A stretch of 64,000 nucleotides of DNA from Micromonospora narathiwatensis (GCF_900089605.1 NZ_LT594324.1:3534001-3598000), one strand, 5' to 3'. Positions 17,447 through 26,967 are shown, counted from the stretch's first letter. Notes: generated by a model from the letters alone, not told the origin. Translations and numbers: made by a program.

Positions 17447-18211
17447 GTGTTCGAAACTGCCCACATTCATCCACCCGAGATACGCGCCCGAGCACGGCGT
17501 CTGTACCTCGCCGGAGCAACCGTGGCCGAGGTCGCCCGAGCTGTCGGCCTTCCCTATCCCACGGCCCGGCACTGGTGCAAGGATCGACCGGAGCCGAAGC
17601 AACAGGTTACGGCGATGCGCTGCTTCCGGTGTCGTGACAAAGTCGGCAGTCCGGCGACCCTCGGGCAGTACGCCTACCTGCTCGGTCTCTACCTTGGCGA
17701 TGGGCACCTGGTCATCGCGCGGGTTCCGGTGTTACGCATCTTCTGTGCCGATGCCTGGCCGGACCTGATTACCGCATGTGAGAACGCAATGAGGAAGGTC
17801 CTGGCCACCTCGGTGCAGCGGGTGCAGAAACAGGGCTGCGTCGCGGTGCAGAGCTACGGCAAACACTGGCCATGCCTGTTCCCGCAGCACGGGCCGGGCA
17901 AGAAGCACGAGCGCCCGATCGTCCTGGCCGACTGGCAACGGCGCATCGTCGAGGCGTGTCCGGGCGACTTCCTGCGCGGGCTATTCCATTCCGACGGCTG
18001 CCGCGTGAGCAACCGGGTCACGGTGAGGGGCAAGCAGTACGTCTACCCCCGCTACATGTTCGTCAACGAGTCGACCGACATCATGGGCCTCTGCCAGTGG
18101 GCACTCGACCTGCTCGGCATCGCCTGGCGGATGAACCGCCGCAACTGCCTCTCCGTCGCACGACGCGACGCGGTGGCCACACCGGACCACCACGTCGGCC
18201 CGAAGTCCTGA
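17447..18211 (+). CDS. HTH plus LAGLIDADG-endonuclease-like protein next to the tRNA
   Basis: A 254-aa protein starting 13 bases after the tRNA. Residues about 10-48 form a helix-turn-helix (ARRLYLAGATVAEVARAVGL then PYPTARHWCKD). A CFRC pair follows, then two segments matching LAGLIDADG helices: YLLGLYLGDGHLV and FLRGLFHSDGCRV, about 105 residues apart, each with the acidic residue that binds metal in homing endonucleases. The C-terminal VARRDAVATPDHHVGPKS resembles the end of a widespread actinobacterial family. No intron or intein is present, so it is a free-standing gene; whether it cuts DNA or regulates is unknown. GTG start at 17447; an ATG at 17436 is out of frame. Confidence 0.75.
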   Translation: MFETAHIHPPEIRARARRLYLAGATVAEVARAVGLPYPTARHWCKDRPEPKQQVTAMRCFRCRDKVGSPATLGQYAYLLGLYLGDGHLVIARVPVLRIFCADAWPDLITACENAMRKVLATSVQRVQKQGCVAVQSYGKHWPCLFPQHGPGKKHERPIVLADWQRRIVEACPGDFLRGLFHSDGCRVSNRVTVRGKQYVYPRYMFVNESTDIMGLCQWALDLLGIAWRMNRRNCLSVARRDAVATPDHHVGPKS

Positions 18212-18267
18212 CGCTGGCGGCGCCCCGGGTGCGGACGGCGGGACGCCCGGGACGCAGCCGTGGTGGG

Positions 18268-19425
18268 TCAGATCGCGGCGAGCGCCCGCGCCAGGTCCGC
18301 GCGCAGGTCCTCCGGGTCCTCCAGGCCGACGGAGAGGCGCAGCAGGCCCCCGCACGGCTTGGCGTCGTTTTCGACCGGCCGGTGGGTGAGCGAGGCGGGG
18401 TGCTGGATCAGCGTGTCGACGCCGCCGAGCGAGACGGCGTGGGTGATCAGCCGGCAGGCGCCGGCGACGCTGGCTGCGGCGGGGGCGCCGCCGCGTACCT
18501 CGAAGGCGAGCAGGCTGCCGGTGCCGGACATCTGGCGGCCGACCAGCCCGGCCGGGTCGTGCAGCGAGGGGTGGTGGACCCGCTCGACGGCGGGGTGGCC
18601 GGCGAGCCAGCCGGCGAGTTTCTCGGCGCCGGCCTGCTGGGCGCGGACCCGCAGCGGCAGGGTCTGCAGGCCGCGGTGCAGCAGGTACGCGCCGAGCGGG
18701 TGCAGGATCGCGCCGGTGACGGCGCGGACCTGGCGTAGCCGGGCGGCCCAGTCGGGGTCGCAGGCGACGGCGCCGGCGAGGACGTCGCCGTGGCCGCCGA
18801 TGCTCTTGGTGGCGCTGTGCAGCACGAGGGTTGCGCCGTGCCGGGTGGGCTGTTGGAGCACCGGGGTGGCGACGGTGTTGTCGACGAGCAGCGGGACGTC
18901 GCCGGCGGCGGTGGCGAGGGCGGCGATGTCGACCAGGTCGAGGGTGGGGTTGGCCGGGGTCTCGACGACGACGAGCGCGGTGTCGGGGCGGATCGCGGCG
19001 GCGACCTCGTCGGGGCGGGCCCAGGTGACCTCGGTGCCGAGCAGGCCGGTGGCGAGCACGTGGTCGGTGCCGCCGTAGAGGGGGCGGACGGCGACGACGT
19101 GGCGGTTCCCGTCGCGGGTGGCGGCGAGCAGGGTGGCGGTGAGGGCGGCCATGCCGCTGGCGAAGGCGACGGCCTCGGCGGTGCCTTCGAGGGTGGCGAG
19201 GGCGGTCTCGAAGCGGGCCACGGTGGGGTTCCAGAGCCGCTGGTAGACGGCGCTGCCGCCGGGCGGGAGGGTGCCGCCGGTGGCGAGGGTCTCGTACGCG
19301 TCGCCGCCGCCGGAGACGGACGGCAGGGGGTTGGTGGTGGAGAGGTCGATGGGCGGGACGTGGACGCCGAGCCCGGCGAGGTCGTCGCGCCCGGCGTGTA
19401 CGGCTGCGGTGTCCACGGCGGTCAT
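18268..19425 (-). CDS. Trans-sulfuration-family PLP enzyme (cystathionine gamma-synthase/lyase type)
   Basis: PLP-dependent enzyme of the Cys/Met metabolism family. The 385-aa protein has the Tyr/Arg phosphate-binding region (YQRLWNPTVARFETALATLE), the glycine-loop FASGMAALTATL, and the PLP lysine in LHSATKSIGGHGDVLAG (K about residue 200). Whether it is a cystathionine synthase, lyase or methionine gamma-lyase cannot be settled from motifs alone. The partner gene gives a hint: a divergently transcribed Lrp/AsnC regulator starts about 100 bases away, as in methionine-catabolic mde loci. ATG start at 19425. Confidence 0.88.
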   Translation of the reverse strand: MTAVDTAAVHAGRDDLAGLGVHVPPIDLSTTNPLPSVSGGGDAYETLATGGTLPPGGSAVYQRLWNPTVARFETALATLEGTAEAVAFASGMAALTATLLAATRDGNRHVVAVRPLYGGTDHVLATGLLGTEVTWARPDEVAAAIRPDTALVVVETPANPTLDLVDIAALATAAGDVPLLVDNTVATPVLQQPTRHGATLVLHSATKSIGGHGDVLAGAVACDPDWAARLRQVRAVTGAILHPLGAYLLHRGLQTLPLRVRAQQAGAEKLAGWLAGHPAVERVHHPSLHDPAGLVGRQMSGTGSLLAFEVRGGAPAAASVAGACRLITHAVSLGGVDTLIQHPASLTHRPVENDAKPCGGLLRLSVGLEDPEDLRADLARALAAI

Positions 19426-19527
19426 GGCACGAAGGGTCGAACATGAGGACGTTGTTGGGCAATAGGAGCGAAGAAAATTCTGCCGATGGCCCTTTTGCTA
19501 TCGGGAGATTCGGAGAATGATGCTGGC
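19426..19527. promoter_or_regulatory. Divergent promoter region, PLP enzyme and Lrp regulator
   Basis: A 102-bp gap that is markedly more A/T-rich than its surroundings (for example GCGAAGAAAATTCTGCC around 19470). This fits the preference of Lrp/AsnC proteins for A/T-rich sites between themselves and their target gene. No exact operator could be defined. Confidence 0.4.
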
Positions 19528-20007
19528 ATGCCCGTCGCACCGAATGATGTACGGCCGTTCGCGGCGCTGGACGACGTCGACCGCGCGATCCTGACCGAGT
19601 TGGCGGCCGACGGCCGGCTGCCGAACAACGCGCTCGCCGAGCGGGTCGGGGTGGCGCCGTCCACCTGTCTGGCGCGTACCCGGGCGCTGCGGGAGAGCGG
19701 GGCGATCCGTGGGTTCCACGCCGAGGTGGATCCGGCGGCGGTGGGCCTGCCGTTGCAGGCGCTGGTGTCGGTGCGCCTGGCCGCGCACGAGCGGGCGGCG
19801 GTGGACGCGTTCCGGGCCCGGTCGGTACGGCTGCCGGGGGTGGTGTCGGTGTTCCACGTGGCCGGCGCGGAGGACTACGTGCTGCACGTGCGGGCGGCGT
19901 CCGGGGACGCGCTGCGGGACTTCGTGCTGGACCACCTGGCGGTGGATCCGGCGGTGCAGCACACCCAGACCAGCCTGATCTTCGAGCAGGCGCGCGGTAT
20001 GGGCTAG
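19528..20007 (+). CDS. Lrp/AsnC family transcriptional regulator
   Basis: Amino-acid-responsive DNA-binding regulator. The 159-aa protein has the N-terminal winged HTH ([20 protein letters not shown] and [19 protein letters not shown], about residues 12-60) and the C-terminal RAM ligand-binding domain (about 70-150; [18 protein letters not shown]). Start: ATG at 19528 ([16 protein letters not shown]); the frame is open upstream but not conserved-looking. Divergent from the trans-sulfuration enzyme, which it most likely controls. Confidence 0.92.
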   Translation: MPVAPNDVRPFAALDDVDRAILTELAADGRLPNNALAERVGVAPSTCLARTRALRESGAIRGFHAEVDPAAVGLPLQALVSVRLAAHERAAVDAFRARSVRLPGVVSVFHVAGAEDYVLHVRAASGDALRDFVLDHLAVDPAVQHTQTSLIFEQARGMG

Positions 20008-20042
20008 GAACAAGTTCGGCGTCCGGCGGGTTGGTCAGTTTC

Positions 20043-21053
20043 GTGATCGACGTACCGCTCTCTGTTCTTGATCTTGCTCCGGTTGCCGGGAACGGCAGCG
20101 CCGGTGAGGCCCTGCGGCACACCACCGAGCTCGCCCGCCGCACCGAGGAGCTGGGCTACCGCCGGTTCTGGGTGGCCGAGCACCACAACATGCCCGCGAT
20201 CGCGAGTTCCGCGCCGGCGGTGCTGCTCGCCCATCTCGCGGCGCACACCACGACGATCCGGCTCGGCTCGGGCGGGGTGATGCTGCCCAATCACGCGCCG
20301 CTGGTGGTGGCCGAGCAGTTCGGCACCCTGGAGGCGCTGCACCCGGGCCGTATCGACCTGGGTATCGGCCGGGCGCCGGGCACCGACCAGGTGACCGCGC
20401 TGGCGCTGCGCCGGAGCATGGAGGGGCTGTCGGCCGAGCACTTCCCCCGGGAGCTGGCGGACCTGATGAACTACTTCAGCGGCGCCGAGCCGGGCCCGAT
20501 CACCGCCACCCCGGGCCGGGGTCAGTCGCCGGCGGTCTGGCTGCTCGGGTCGAGCGGGTTCAGCGCCCAGCTCGCCGGGCTGCTCGGGCTGCCGTTCTCG
20601 TTCGCGCACCACTTCAGCGCGCAGAACACGCTGCCGGCGTTGCAGCTCTACCGGCAGAGTTTCCGGCCGTCGCAGTGGCTGGAGCGACCGTACGCGATGG
20701 TCGCGGTCAACGCGGTCTGCGCGGAGACCGACGAGCGGGCGCAGTGGCTGGCCGGTCCGGCCGGGCTGTCGTTCCTGAGGCTGCGTTCGGGGCGGCCGGA
20801 GCCGTTGGCCACGCCGGAGGAGGCGGCGGCCTACCCGTACTCGGAGCTGGAGCGGGAGTTCGTGGCGCAGCGCCGGGAGGGCCAGGCGACCGGCTCGCCG
20901 GAGACGGTGGCCCGGCAGCTCGGGGCGCTGCTGGAACGCACCGGCGCGGACGAGTTGATGCTGACCACGATGGTGTACGACGTGGCCGACCGGGTCCGTT
21001 CGTTCGAGCTGATCGCCGAGCGGGTGGCCGGCGGTCTACGCCGAAACGGCTGA
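20043..21053 (+). CDS. LLM-class flavin-dependent oxidoreductase (luciferase-like)
   Basis: Flavin-dependent monooxygenase of the bacterial luciferase family, group annotated as MsnO8-type. The 336-aa protein has [13 protein letters not shown] at the start, [20 protein letters not shown], the FMN-binding [20 protein letters not shown], and [13 protein letters not shown]. Substrate unknown. Start: GTG at 20043 gives [14 protein letters not shown]; a TTG 12 bases upstream is the alternative, and neither has a clear ribosome site. The gene starts 35 bases after the Lrp gene, so co-transcription is possible. Two strong hairpins follow. Confidence 0.88.
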   Translation: MIDVPLSVLDLAPVAGNGSAGEALRHTTELARRTEELGYRRFWVAEHHNMPAIASSAPAVLLAHLAAHTTTIRLGSGGVMLPNHAPLVVAEQFGTLEALHPGRIDLGIGRAPGTDQVTALALRRSMEGLSAEHFPRELADLMNYFSGAEPGPITATPGRGQSPAVWLLGSSGFSAQLAGLLGLPFSFAHHFSAQNTLPALQLYRQSFRPSQWLERPYAMVAVNAVCAETDERAQWLAGPAGLSFLRLRSGRPEPLATPEEAAAYPYSELEREFVAQRREGQATGSPETVARQLGALLERTGADELMLTTMVYDVADRVRSFELIAERVAGGLRRNG

Positions 21054-21122
21054 AACACGCTCTTCATAGCCATGTCACCCCACCGTCGCGCGACACCTCT
21101 AGTTTTGGTTCCGGTGGTGGTA

Positions 21123-21156
21123 CGGCACTCCCGGTCGGGACGGGTCGGGAGTGCCG
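21123..21156. terminator. Hairpin 1 between convergent genes
   Basis: Perfect 11-bp stem (21123-21133 with 21146-21156), loop of 12 bases, between the flavin oxidoreductase and pectin lyase genes. Confidence 0.6.
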
Positions 21157-21166
21157 CGGTGTGGTG

Positions 21167-21208
21167 CACCGGGCCGCCGTCGCGGATTCCGCGGTCGGCG
21201 GCCCGGTG
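21167..21208. terminator. Hairpin 2 between convergent genes
   Basis: Perfect 13-bp outer stem (21167-21179 with 21196-21208) and a 5-bp inner stem (CGCGG/CCGCG). It starts 22 bases beyond the lyase stop codon, so it probably terminates that gene and may act in both directions. Confidence 0.7.
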
Positions 21209-21229
21209 CCTTCTGCTACCGGGCCGGGT

Positions 21230-23509
21230 TCAGCGCAGGTAGATGTTCGGTGCGGGCGGGGTGGCCATGCCGTCGCCGAGGAAGAACCCGGTGTGCGGCG
21301 GCTGGTTGTAGGCGGTGTTCTGCCAGGCGATCGAGACCCGGTACTGCGGGTCGTGCATCAGGGTGTGGATCCGCAGGCTGGTCGGGGTCGGTGTGCTGTA
21401 GATGCGCAGCGCGGTGCTGTCGCTGGTCCGCCACACCACCTCTTCCCGCCAGTCGCCGAGGATGTCGCCGGAGAGCGCCGGGGTGGATTTGGTGCCGTTG
21501 TTGGACGCCACTCCGCTGCCGGTGAGCAGCCGGGTGTCGCCGCTGGGGCCGTACTTGTCGATCTTTGTGGCGTCGAGGAGTTCGCGGACCGGGTCGCCGT
21601 CCCACCAGATGAGGAAGTTCTGCGAGGACGGTTTGCGGCCGATGTTCTGCCCCTTGGTGTTGAGCAGGCCGTCGACGGCGGCGGACCAGGACTCGGCGCC
21701 GGGGCTGCCGGCCCAGATGTCGTCGGAGACGCCCCGGCCGTTGTCGCCGTTGGGCGCGGTCTGCCAGAGCACCTGGCCGGTGCGGGCGTCGGCGAGGTAG
21801 GAGCTGGGCTTGGTGCCGTCCTCGTCGACCTTGAACACCTCCAGCCCGGGCCGGGACGGGTCGAGGTCGCCGACGTGCAGGGCGTCGCCGTGCCCGTTGC
21901 CGGTGGACCAGAGCAGCCGGCCGTTGTCGTCGATCGCGGCGGCGCCGTACACGATCTCCTGGCGGCCGTCGCCGTCCACGTCGGCGACGGAGAGGTTGTG
22001 GTTGCCCTGGCCGGCGGCGGCGCCGTTGCCGCTGGTGTTGGAGTCGAAGGTCCAGCGTTTGCGCAGGGTGCCGTCGCGGAAGTCCCAGGCGGCGATCACC
22101 GCGCGGGTGTAGTAGCCGCGCGCCATGATCAGCGAGGGGCGTTCCCCGTCGAGGTAAGCGGTGGCGGCGAGGAACCGGTCGACCCGGTTGCCGTAGGAGT
22201 CGCCCCAGGAGGAGACCGTGCCGCGCGGCGGGTCGTAGTCCACGGTGGAGAGGGCGGCGCCGGTGCGGCCGTCGAACATGGTCAGGTACTCGGGGCCGGC
22301 GAGGACGTAGCCGCTGGAGTTGCGGTGGTCGGCCGAGGACGAGCCGATCACCTGGCCGGTGCCGGAGCGGGTGCCGTCGGCGGTCTTCATGGCCACCTCG
22401 GCGCGGCCGTCGCCGTCGTAGTCGTACACCTGGAACTGGGTGTAGTGGGCGCCGGCACGGATGTTGCGGCCGAGGTCGATGCGCCACAGCCGGGTGCCGG
22501 TGAGGGAGTACGCGTCGACGTAGACGTTGCCGGTGTAGCCGGACTGGGAGTTGTCCTTGCTGTTCGACGGGTCCCACTTGAGCACGAACTCGTATCGGCC
22601 GTCGCCGTCGAGGTCGGCGACGCTGGCGTCGTTGGCCGAGTAGGTATAGGCCTCCCCGGTCGGGGTGGTCCCGCCGGGCGGTGGCTGGATCGGCACGTCC
22701 AGGTAGCCGTTGGGGAACTGCAACGCGGGGGCGGACGCCGCCTGCTCGGCGCCGTTCACCACGGCCCGCACCGTGTACGCCGAGCCGGCCGCCGCGCCGC
22801 CGTCGAGGTAGTTGGTGGCGCCGGTGATGGGGGTGCTGTTGACCTTGGTGGAGCCCCGGTAGAGGTTGAACGCCACCCCGGTGGTCTCGGTGCCGAGCAG
22901 CCGCCAGGAGACCAGGTTGGCGCTGCCGGAGCGGACGCTGATCAGGCCCCGGTCCAGCTTCTCCATCTGTTTGGCGCCGGTCGGCGGTGGCGTGGTGGTG
23001 GGCGGGGCGGTCGTCGGCGGGGCGGTGGTCGGGGGCGCGGTGCTCGGTGGCGTGCTGCCGCTCGGCGGCGTGCTGGTGGGCGGTGCCGCGCCGGTGCAGG
23101 TGGTGCCGTTGAGCGCGAAGCTGGCCGGGGCCGGGTTGCTGGTGTCGTTCCACGAGGCGTTGAAGCCGAAGGCGGCGGTGCCGCCGGTGCCGATCGCCGC
23201 GTTGTACCCGGCGTCGCGGGCGGTGACCTGGGCGCCGGACTGGGTGACGGTGGCGTTCCACGCCTGGGTGACCTGCTGGCCGGCGGCCCAGGCCCAGGTG
23301 AGCGTCCAGCCGTTGACCGGGTCGCCGAGATTGGTGACGGTGACGTCGGCGCCGAAGCCGCCGCCCCACTGGTTGGTGACCCGGTAGTCGACCCGGCAGC
23401 CGGCGGCGGCCGCGGCGGCGGTGACCGCGGTGAGGACGCCGGCGAGGAGGGTGGCCGCCGAGGCCGCGGCGAGCAGTGCGGTGCGGCGGCGCGGTGTGGT
23501 GGGATGCAC
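21230..23509 (-). CDS. Secreted rhamnogalacturonan lyase (PL11) with N-terminal CBM2
   Basis: Plant cell-wall enzyme: endo-cleavage of rhamnogalacturonan I by beta-elimination. The 759-aa protein has an Arg-rich signal peptide (about 1-36, Ala-rich cleavage region), a family 2 carbohydrate-binding module (about 37-137: [38 protein letters not shown], ending in C), a Pro/Thr/Ser linker (about 138-175) and the PL11 catalytic domain ([20 protein letters not shown] to NIYLR). Repeated D-x-D-G-D-G motifs ([23 protein letters not shown]) are the calcium-binding blades of the PL11 propeller. The binding module targets cellulose, keeping the enzyme on plant wall material. Single gene; terminator at 21167-21208. 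Confidence 0.93.
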   Translation of the reverse strand: MHPTTPRRRTALLAAASAATLLAGVLTAVTAAAAAAGCRVDYRVTNQWGGGFGADVTVTNLGDPVNGWTLTWAWAAGQQVTQAWNATVTQSGAQVTARDAGYNAAIGTGGTAAFGFNASWNDTSNPAPASFALNGTTCTGAAPPTSTPPSGSTPPSTAPPTTAPPTTAPPTTTPPPTGAKQMEKLDRGLISVRSGSANLVSWRLLGTETTGVAFNLYRGSTKVNSTPITGATNYLDGGAAAGSAYTVRAVVNGAEQAASAPALQFPNGYLDVPIQPPPGGTTPTGEAYTYSANDASVADLDGDGRYEFVLKWDPSNSKDNSQSGYTGNVYVDAYSLTGTRLWRIDLGRNIRAGAHYTQFQVYDYDGDGRAEVAMKTADGTRSGTGQVIGSSSADHRNSSGYVLAGPEYLTMFDGRTGAALSTVDYDPPRGTVSSWGDSYGNRVDRFLAATAYLDGERPSLIMARGYYTRAVIAAWDFRDGTLRKRWTFDSNTSGNGAAAGQGNHNLSVADVDGDGRQEIVYGAAAIDDNGRLLWSTGNGHGDALHVGDLDPSRPGLEVFKVDEDGTKPSSYLADARTGQVLWQTAPNGDNGRGVSDDIWAGSPGAESWSAAVDGLLNTKGQNIGRKPSSQNFLIWWDGDPVRELLDATKIDKYGPSGDTRLLTGSGVASNNGTKSTPALSGDILGDWREEVVWRTSDSTALRIYSTPTPTSLRIHTLMHDPQYRVSIAWQNTAYNQPPHTGFFLGDGMATPPAPNIYLR

Positions 23510-23726
23510 GGAAGCTACCTTTCGCGCAGGTCAGGCACGCGGCGGGAGGCGCCGGCCTGCCCGGACCGGCTGGAGGGTACGCCGCGCTGACGGTGACGGT
23601 GGACGACACTTATCGACGCCCATGATTTGGCTCCGCGCACCGGCATCGTAGGACGACGCTTTCGGCGCGCACAACCACCACCGCGTCCCCTTGCCCCGGC
23701 CGGACCCACCTGATCGACTCCAGGGC
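23510..23726. promoter_or_regulatory. Divergent promoter region, pectin lyase and decarboxylase
   Basis: A 217-bp gap with no credible gene. I could not identify a confident promoter or carbohydrate-regulator operator in it. Confidence 0.3.
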
Positions 23727-25160
23727 ATGGCTGAGCACATGGACCCGGAGGAGTTCCGCCGCGCCGGGCACGCCGTGGTGGACTGGATCGCCGACTACTG
23801 GAAGACGGTCGGGCAGCGGCCGGTGACCTCGCAGGACCCGCCCGGCGCGGTGGCCGCCGCGCTGCCCGCCGGGCCGACCGAGCAGGGCGAGCCGGTCGAG
23901 GCCGTGCTGGCCGACCTGGACCGCGTCGTCGTCCCCCGGCTGACCCACTGGCAGCACCCGGGCTTCTTCGGGTACTTCCCGGCCAACACCTCCGGCCCGA
24001 GCGTGCTCGGCGACCTGGTCAGCTCCGGCCTCGGGGTGCAGGGGATGCTGTGGGCGACCGGCCCGGCCTGCACCGAACTGGAGACGGTGCTGCTGGACTG
24101 GCTCGCCGACCTGCTCGACCTGCCGGAGCGGTTTCGCTCGACCGGCCGTGGCGGTGGCGTGATCCAGGACTCCGCCTCGTCGGCGACGCTGGTCGCCACC
24201 CTGGGTGCGCTGCACCGGGCCAGCAAGGGCCGCTGGCGGACCGACGGCATCGACCGGCGCTACCGGGCGTACACCTCCACGCAGGGGCACTCCTCGATCG
24301 AGAAGGCGGCCCGGATCGCCGGGCTGGGTGCCGACGGGGTACGGGCGATCGAGGTGGACCCGGCGACGCAGGCGATGCGTCCGGCGGCGCTGCGGGCGGC
24401 GATCGAGGCCGACCTGGCGGCGAACGTGGTGCCGGCGATCGTGGTGGCCACCATCGGCACCACGTCCAGTACCGCCGTGGACCCGCTGCCGGCGCTCGGT
24501 GCGATCTGCGCCGAGTACGGCGTGTGGCTGCACGTCGACGCCGCGTACGCGGGCGCGGCGGCGGTCTGCCCCGAGCTGCGCTGGTCGCACGCCGGGGTCG
24601 AGTACGCCGACTCGTACTGCTTCGACCCGCACAAGTGGCTGCTCACCGGCTTCGACTGCGACGCGTTCTGGGTCGCCGACCGGGGTGAGCTGATCGAGGC
24701 GCTCACGGTGATGCCGGAGTTCCTGCGTAACGCGGCGACCGAGTCCGGGGCGGTGATCGACTACCGGGACTGGCAGGTGCCGCTGGGCCGCCGGTTCCGG
24801 GCGCTCAAGCTCTGGTTCGTGCTCCGCTGGTACGGCGTCGAGGGGTTGCGGGCGCACATCCGTTCGGGGGTGGCGCTCGCCGAGCGCTTCGCCGCACGGG
24901 TCACCGGCGACGACCGGTTCGAGCTGGCCGCGCCGCATCCGTTCTCGCTGGTCTGCTTCCGGTTGCGGGCCGGCGACGAGGCGAGCGCCGAACTGCTGGG
25001 CCGGGTCAACGCGACCGGACGGGTGCTGCTGACCCACACCCGGATCGAGGGGCGCTACGCACTGCGCCTGGCGGTCGGCTCGCCGCTGACCACCGAGCAG
25101 CACGTCGACGAGGCGTGGGAGCTGCTCACCGCCGCCGCCGACGACCTCCTCGTCGGCTGA
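23727..25160 (+). CDS. Aromatic-L-amino-acid/pyridoxal-dependent decarboxylase
   Basis: Group II PLP decarboxylase (Dopa/Trp/Tyr decarboxylase family) giving an amine and CO2. The 477-aa protein has the N-terminal EEFRRAGHAVVDWIADYW dimer helix, THWQHPGFFGYFPANTS, the ASSATLVATLGAL loop, HVDAAYAGAAAVCPELR, and the PLP lysine in SYCFDPHKWLLTGFDC (K303). The overall match is to bacterial L-Dopa/tryptophan decarboxylases; the preferred substrate is not visible. Start: ATG at 23727 (MAEHMDPEEFRR), with a second ATG at 23739. Single gene. Confidence 0.93.
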   Translation: MAEHMDPEEFRRAGHAVVDWIADYWKTVGQRPVTSQDPPGAVAAALPAGPTEQGEPVEAVLADLDRVVVPRLTHWQHPGFFGYFPANTSGPSVLGDLVSSGLGVQGMLWATGPACTELETVLLDWLADLLDLPERFRSTGRGGGVIQDSASSATLVATLGALHRASKGRWRTDGIDRRYRAYTSTQGHSSIEKAARIAGLGADGVRAIEVDPATQAMRPAALRAAIEADLAANVVPAIVVATIGTTSSTAVDPLPALGAICAEYGVWLHVDAAYAGAAAVCPELRWSHAGVEYADSYCFDPHKWLLTGFDCDAFWVADRGELIEALTVMPEFLRNAATESGAVIDYRDWQVPLGRRFRALKLWFVLRWYGVEGLRAHIRSGVALAERFAARVTGDDRFELAAPHPFSLVCFRLRAGDEASAELLGRVNATGRVLLTHTRIEGRYALRLAVGSPLTTEQHVDEAWELLTAAADDLLVG

Positions 25161-25180
25161 TTCCGCCGCAGGGCCGGCGA

Positions 25181-25257
25181 GATCGCGCCCGATCCGGGAA
25201 GTAGGGGCCTCGACGTCACCGGGATACCACTACTTCCGGGAGGTAGCACGATCTTGG
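25181..25257. repeat. Dispersed palindromic repeat, copy A (77 bp)
   Basis: Begins GATCGCGCCCGATC and ends ATCTTGG; inner arms GGAAGTAG (25197-25204) and CTACTTCC (25230-25237) are reverse complements. It aligns along its length with 40079-40156 (copy B), sharing the GATCRCGCYCGATC start, GGAAGT, GGCCT, CCACTAC-TCC and CTTGG blocks. It fills much of the gap between the decarboxylase and TauE genes. Confidence 0.65.
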
Positions 25258-25292
25258 CGGTCGGTGGCGGTTGTCGGGGGCGGCGGGAAAGG

Positions 25293-26315
25293 TCAGCTCT
25301 CGACGGTGGCGGTGAGGCGCTGGGGCGCCTCCGGCGTCGGGGCGCCGGCCGGGGTCACGGGCACGTCGGTCGGGGTCACGGGCACGTCGGTCGAGGTCAC
25401 GGGCGCATCGGCCACGGGCACGGCCTCGGCGAGGGCCGCCGCGGCGACGGCCCGGGCCCGGCGGGTGCGGCGCAGCGCCCGTACCGCCAGCGCCAGGGCG
25501 ACCAGCCAGCCCGCGCCGAGCAGCGCGTAGACCAGGGGCGGGAGCGGGCCGCTCGCCGCGCCGGCGCGCAGCAGCGTGCGCGCGTTGGTCAGCACGATCA
25601 CCCCGCCGATGACCGCGCCGAGCAGCTGGGCCGGGACGATGCGGACCAGCCAGGCGGCGATCGGCGCGGCGATCAGGCCGCCGATCAGCAGGGCGGCCAC
25701 GGTGGACAGCAGGAAGCCCTCGGTGCCGAGTCCGATGAGGAAACCGGCGCTGGCCGCGCCGGCCACCAGGAACTCGGCCGTGTCGACCGAGCCGATGACC
25801 TTGCGTGGTTCCATCCGGCCGGAGACCAGCAGCGCCGGGGTGGCGACCGGGCCCCAGCCACCGCCGCCGGTGGCGTCGACGAAGCCGGCGACCAGCCCGA
25901 GCGGGGCGAGGAAACGGCCCCGCAGGCGGCCGGCGGCCCGGTTGGCGCGCAGCGGCCGGGAGAAGCGGATCAGCAGGTACGCGCCCAGGGTGAACAGGAT
26001 GGCGGCCATCCACGGGGCGGCGGCCTCGGTGGAGATGGAGCTGAGAAAGGTGGCGCCGGCGAACGCGCCGATCGCGCCGGGTACCGCGATCCGGCCGACC
26101 ACCCGCCAGTCGACGTTGCCGAACCGCCAGTGCGACACCCCCGCGGCGAGGGTGGTACCGATCTCCGCCAGGTGCACCGAGGCGGACGCGGCGGCCGGCG
26201 CCACCCCGGCGAACAGCAGCAGGGTCGAGGAGGTGAGCCCGTACGCCATGCCGAGCGCGCCGTCGACCAGCTGCGCGGCGAGCCCGACCAGGGCGAGGAT
26301 CAGCAGCTTGCGCAC
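25293..26315 (-). CDS. TauE/SafE family membrane transporter
   Basis: Predicted sulfite/sulfonate exporter or related anion permease. The 340-aa protein has about 8 membrane segments in two TauE repeats; VDGALGMAYGLTSSTLLL and FVDATGGGGWGPVATPALL are the family motifs. The last 50 residues are a hydrophilic tail carrying a 7-residue repeat (PVTPTDV). Start: GTG at 26315, with GGAGGG 5 bases upstream; an ATG at 26339 has its only ribosome-like site touching the codon. It is directly downstream of an Rrf2 regulator gene, on the same strand, with a near-palindrome in between. Confidence 0.88.
   Translation of the reverse strand: MRKLLILALVGLAAQLVDGALGMAYGLTSSTLLLFAGVAPAAASASVHLAEIGTTLAAGVSHWRFGNVDWRVVGRIAVPGAIGAFAGATFLSSISTEAAAPWMAAILFTLGAYLLIRFSRPLRANRAAGRLRGRFLAPLGLVAGFVDATGGGGWGPVATPALLVSGRMEPRKVIGSVDTAEFLVAGAASAGFLIGLGTEGFLLSTVAALLIGGLIAAPIAAWLVRIVPAQLLGAVIGGVIVLTNARTLLRAGAASGPLPPLVYALLGAGWLVALALAVRALRRTRRARAVAAAALAEAVPVADAPVTSTDVPVTPTDVPVTPAGAPTPEAPQRLTATVES
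25356..25411 (-). repeat. 21-bp tandem repeat at the 3' end of tauE
   Basis: Two identical units of GGGGTCACGGGCACGTCGGTC (plus strand) plus a diverged third, coding for repeated Pro-Val-Thr-Pro-Thr-Asp-Val in the C-terminal tail. Confidence 0.75.
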
Positions 26316-26343
26316 GAGCGCCCTCCGACTTTTCGGCATCTCC

Positions 26344-26360
26344 TATCGACTTGGTCGACA
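26344..26360. promoter_or_regulatory. Near-palindrome upstream of tauE, candidate Rrf2 operator
   Basis: TATCGAC-TTG-GTCGACA: six of seven positions pair across a 3-base centre. It lies about 30 bases upstream of the tauE start and downstream of the Rrf2 gene, a fitting place for the regulator to act. No direct evidence of binding. Confidence 0.4.
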
Positions 26361-26481
26361 ATGCGGCACGGAGGCGCTCCGGTCAAGTCCTACATCCGGT
26401 TGCTGGGACGCGCCGGACGGCGCGGAGGGTGAGCGGGTCAGTCGCCGCGCGCCGGACGGTGGGGCGGCGGGAGGCCGGCGG

Positions 26482-26967
26482 TCAGCTCCAGGCGCTCGGG
26501 TCGGCGGCGAGCTCGTTGACCCGGTCGGGCAGCGTGCCGCTGGCCACGTCGGCGACGGTGACCAGTTCGAGGATCTCCCGTTCGCTGGCCCGCAGGGCGA
26601 TCCAGACCTCCTGCAACGCCCGGGCCGCCCCCTGGTAGCCGAGCTGCTCCGGCCGCTGGCCGCGCACGTGCGCCAACGGACCGTCGATCACCCGGATCAC
26701 CTCGGCCAGGGAGATCTCCGAGGCGGGCCGGGCCAGCCAGTAGCCGCCCTCGGGGCCGCGCTGGGCGTGCACGATGCCGCCCCGGCGCAGCTGGAGCAGG
26801 ATGCTCTCCAGGAACTTCGGCGGGATGTCCTGGGCGCGGGCGATCTGCTCGGCGGTCACCGGGCGGCTGCGCCCGGCCGCCGCGCCGCCGGCCACCGCGC
26901 TGCTGTCCACCGCCGCCAGTTCGGCGGCGGCACGTAGGGCGTAGTCGACGCGGGCGGAGAGACGCAT
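26482..26967 (-). CDS. Rrf2 family transcriptional regulator
   Basis: Winged-HTH regulator of the Rrf2 family (IscR, NsrR, CymR, RsrR). The 161-aa protein has MRLSARVDYALRAAAELA, the wing/recognition part EQIARAQDIPPKFLESILLQ and GIVHAQRGPEGGYWLARPA. There are no cysteines in the region that holds the Fe-S cluster of IscR/NsrR, so it is of the cluster-free type, like CymR, which senses cysteine metabolism. Being next to a TauE sulfite-type exporter supports a sulfur-related role; that is inference. ATG start at 26967. An Ala/Gly-rich insertion lies at about residues 22-36. Confidence 0.9.
   Translation of the reverse strand: MRLSARVDYALRAAAELAAVDSSAVAGGAAAGRSRPVTAEQIARAQDIPPKFLESILLQLRRGGIVHAQRGPEGGYWLARPASEISLAEVIRVIDGPLAHVRGQRPEQLGYQGAARALQEVWIALRASEREILELVTVADVASGTLPDRVNELAADPSAWS

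Noticed and set aside
17357..18211. Integrative element or prophage attached at the tRNA
   Set aside because: No integrase, excisionase, phage genes or second attachment-site copy of the tRNA 3' end seen in the window; the neighbour gene is a single free-standing CDS.
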